DNA of 23,860 nt from Actinomycetota bacterium (GTDB taxonomy: Bacteria > Actinomycetota > Acidimicrobiia > Acidimicrobiales > CADCTF01): NCBI GenBank assembly GCA_019348305.1, contig JAHWJQ010000008.1, positions 1-23,860 on the forward strand, given 5' to 3'. Made by a program: the position numbers and the translations under genes. The notes below the pieces were generated by a model. That model ran no database searches, had not been told where the DNA came from, and was given only the letters and a program-made list of their open reading frames with translations. The stretch's first letter is position 1. Every line of letters starts with the position of its first letter. Positions 22,725 through 23,860 of the stretch are shown piece after piece.

Positions 22725-23716
22725 GTGGCCAGGAAGTTGCAGCCGGGGAAAGCCCCGGTGAACCGGCGGAGGCGGATCTTGGGGCTGGCGCGCGCCGCGG
22801 CCACCCTGGCCATGTTGGTGGTGCTCCTGCCTCGCGCCGCCGCCTACGTGCGGCCGGTCCTGCAGCCGACCACCCTGGCCTGGCTGGTCTCGGCTCTGGC
22901 CGTGACCGTGGTCGCCACCGGGCTGGCGACCCTCCGCTGGCACCGGGTGCTGGCCGCCCTCGACCTGCGCGCCCGCCTTTCCGCGCTCTTCCCGCACTAC
23001 CTGGCCGGCCTGTTCGTCTCCAACTTCCTGCCCACGACCATCGGCGGTGACCTGCTGCGGGCCAGCCGCCTGTCCAGTACCAACGGCGAGACGCCGCGGT
23101 CGTTTGCGTCGGTCGTGCTCGAACGCCTGACGGGCTGGGTGGTGCTCCCCGTCATCTCCCTGGTGACCCTCGCCATCAACCCGGGGCTGCTCCGCCCCCC
23201 GCTCGAGCGGGCCAGCCACCTTGTGCTGGTGATCTCCCTCGCCACGCTGGCTTCGCTGGGCGCGGTGTTGTTCGGGGCGTCGAGCCCGCGGATGGGGAGG
23301 CTCCTGGAGGCCCGGGCCGGCTGGCTGCGCTTCGTCACCGCCGTGCACCTCGGCCTCGCCCGCTTCCGGCGCCAGCCCGGCGTCGCCGCCGAAGTGCTTA
23401 TCGTCGGCTTTGCCTACCAACTGGCGATGGTCCTGGCCGCCTTCCTGGCCGCCAAGGCGTTGGGGCTCCCCGTGAGCTGGACCGCGGTACTGGCCTTCAT
23501 GCCGGCGGTCGCCATCGTGCAGGTGCTGCCGGCGCCCACCTCGGCGGGCTCGGGGTGCGGGAGGGGGCCTTCGTGCTGTTCTTGCACCCTCTGGGCGTGA
23601 GCGCCGACCAGGCCATCACCCTCGGGCTGCTCGTGTACGGGATCAACCTCGCCGCCAGCCTCCTGGGCGCCCCCGCCTTCGCCGTCGGCAGCCGCACGGC
23701 GGGGGCCGTCGCGTAG
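22725..23716 (+). CDS. Lysylphosphatidylglycerol synthase TM-region / flippase-like membrane protein, frameshifted near 23541
   Basis: This is a multi-pass membrane protein of the UPF0104/LPG_synthase_TM family. It shows L-F-V-S-N-F-L-P-T-T-I-G-G-D-L-L-R-A near residue 100 and V-V-L-E-R-L-T-G-W near residue 130. The frame that starts at GTG 22725 reads V-Q-V-L-P-A-P-T and then goes wrong. One base later the next frame continues G-G-L-G-V-R-E-G-A-F-V-L-F-L, the conserved family end, and runs to TAG at 23714-23716. One missing base near 23541 explains this. Restored length is about 330 residues. Members move or modify lipid-linked substrates; none is assigned. It diverges from the hydrolase gene. 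Confidence 0.8.
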
Positions 23717-23722
23717 CTGCAC

Positions 23723-23860
23723 GTGGTCGCCGAGGTCGAACGGCCGCCGACCCGGGCGCGCCTGCGGTGGTGGCGGGAGGTGGTCTACGTCGTCGTCTTC
23801 TACGTCGTCTACAGCGCGGTGCGGAACATGGGTCTGGCGGCCGACCCGAAGCCGGAGGCC
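23723..23860 (+). CDS. N-terminus of a membrane protein, possibly PAP2 family (cut by window end)
   Basis: GTG 23723, six bases after the preceding stop, opens a frame to the window edge (46 codons). It has a basic N-terminus, W-W-R-E-V-V-Y-V-V-V-F-Y-V-V-Y-S-A-V-R-N, and then loop residues. The first-helix pattern Y-x-x-Y-S-x-x-R-N is one I associate with PAP2-type or inositolphosphotransferase-like membrane proteins; with so little sequence this is tentative. Confidence 0.5.
   Translation, partial: MVAEVERPPTRARLRWWREVVYVVVFYVVYSAVRNMGLAADPKPEA

Noticed and set aside
1..23860. CRISPR arrays, insertion sequences, integrases
   Set aside because: No regularly spaced direct repeats, transposase or recombinase motifs were seen on either strand.

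Overview
The window is very GC-rich, with GTG/TTG starts and many 4-base GTGA/ATGA gene overlaps. The family set (FmdB zinc ribbon, SepX/GlpR-like membrane protein beside a gephyrin-like Glp, translin-like protein, EgtB/EgtD) points to an actinobacterium. Acidimicrobiia or a near relative is my guess; no 16S rRNA is present to test it.

Left part (1-6400) looks accessory. Its main feature is two genes split by an in-frame UGA exactly where their families carry a redox cysteine. The first (204-1007) is a GrdB/PrdB-like protein whose CPVC-type motif becomes U-P-V-C. The second (1878-2755) is an AhpD/carboxymuconolactone-decarboxylase-like protein whose C-x-x-C becomes C-F-Y-U. Both UGAs are followed at the expected distance by a hairpin that looks like a bacterial SECIS; the first loop reads GGUCG, close to the E. 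coli fdhF loop as I recall it. I read both as selenoproteins. A flavodoxin-fold FMN reductase lies between them on the other strand. Converging on the second is a DUF427-egtB-egtD operon for ergothioneine, so the whole stretch concerns selenium/sulfur redox chemistry. A small membrane protein and a decayed thioredoxin-like remnant follow. No selA, selB, selC or selD is in the window.

Middle part (6440-13550) is core-like and entirely on the minus strand. In transcription order it holds a HAMP-GAF-GGDEF diguanylate cyclase, galU, glp/moeA, moaA, moaC, a GlpR/SepX-like membrane protein, a translin-family protein and tRNA-Ala(CGC). It resembles the galU-moeA1-rimJ-glpR order of mycobacteria, with moaA-moaC where rimJ would be. 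Two inverted repeats sit between moaC and the glpR-like gene.

Right part (13590-23860): a CIRCE operator precedes an fmdB-like gene, followed by a SAF/CpaB-like protein and a Tat-exported PGRP amidase. A minus-strand series then runs alpha/beta hydrolase-tldD-tldE-recQ-PHP phosphoesterase-uppP. Divergent from it is a flippase-like membrane protein, then the start of a membrane protein cut by the window edge.

Two genes (near 1972 and near 23541) each look one base short. A draft or metagenome assembly with occasional indels would explain this, and the in-frame UGAs cannot be explained the same way because the reading frame continues unchanged through them.
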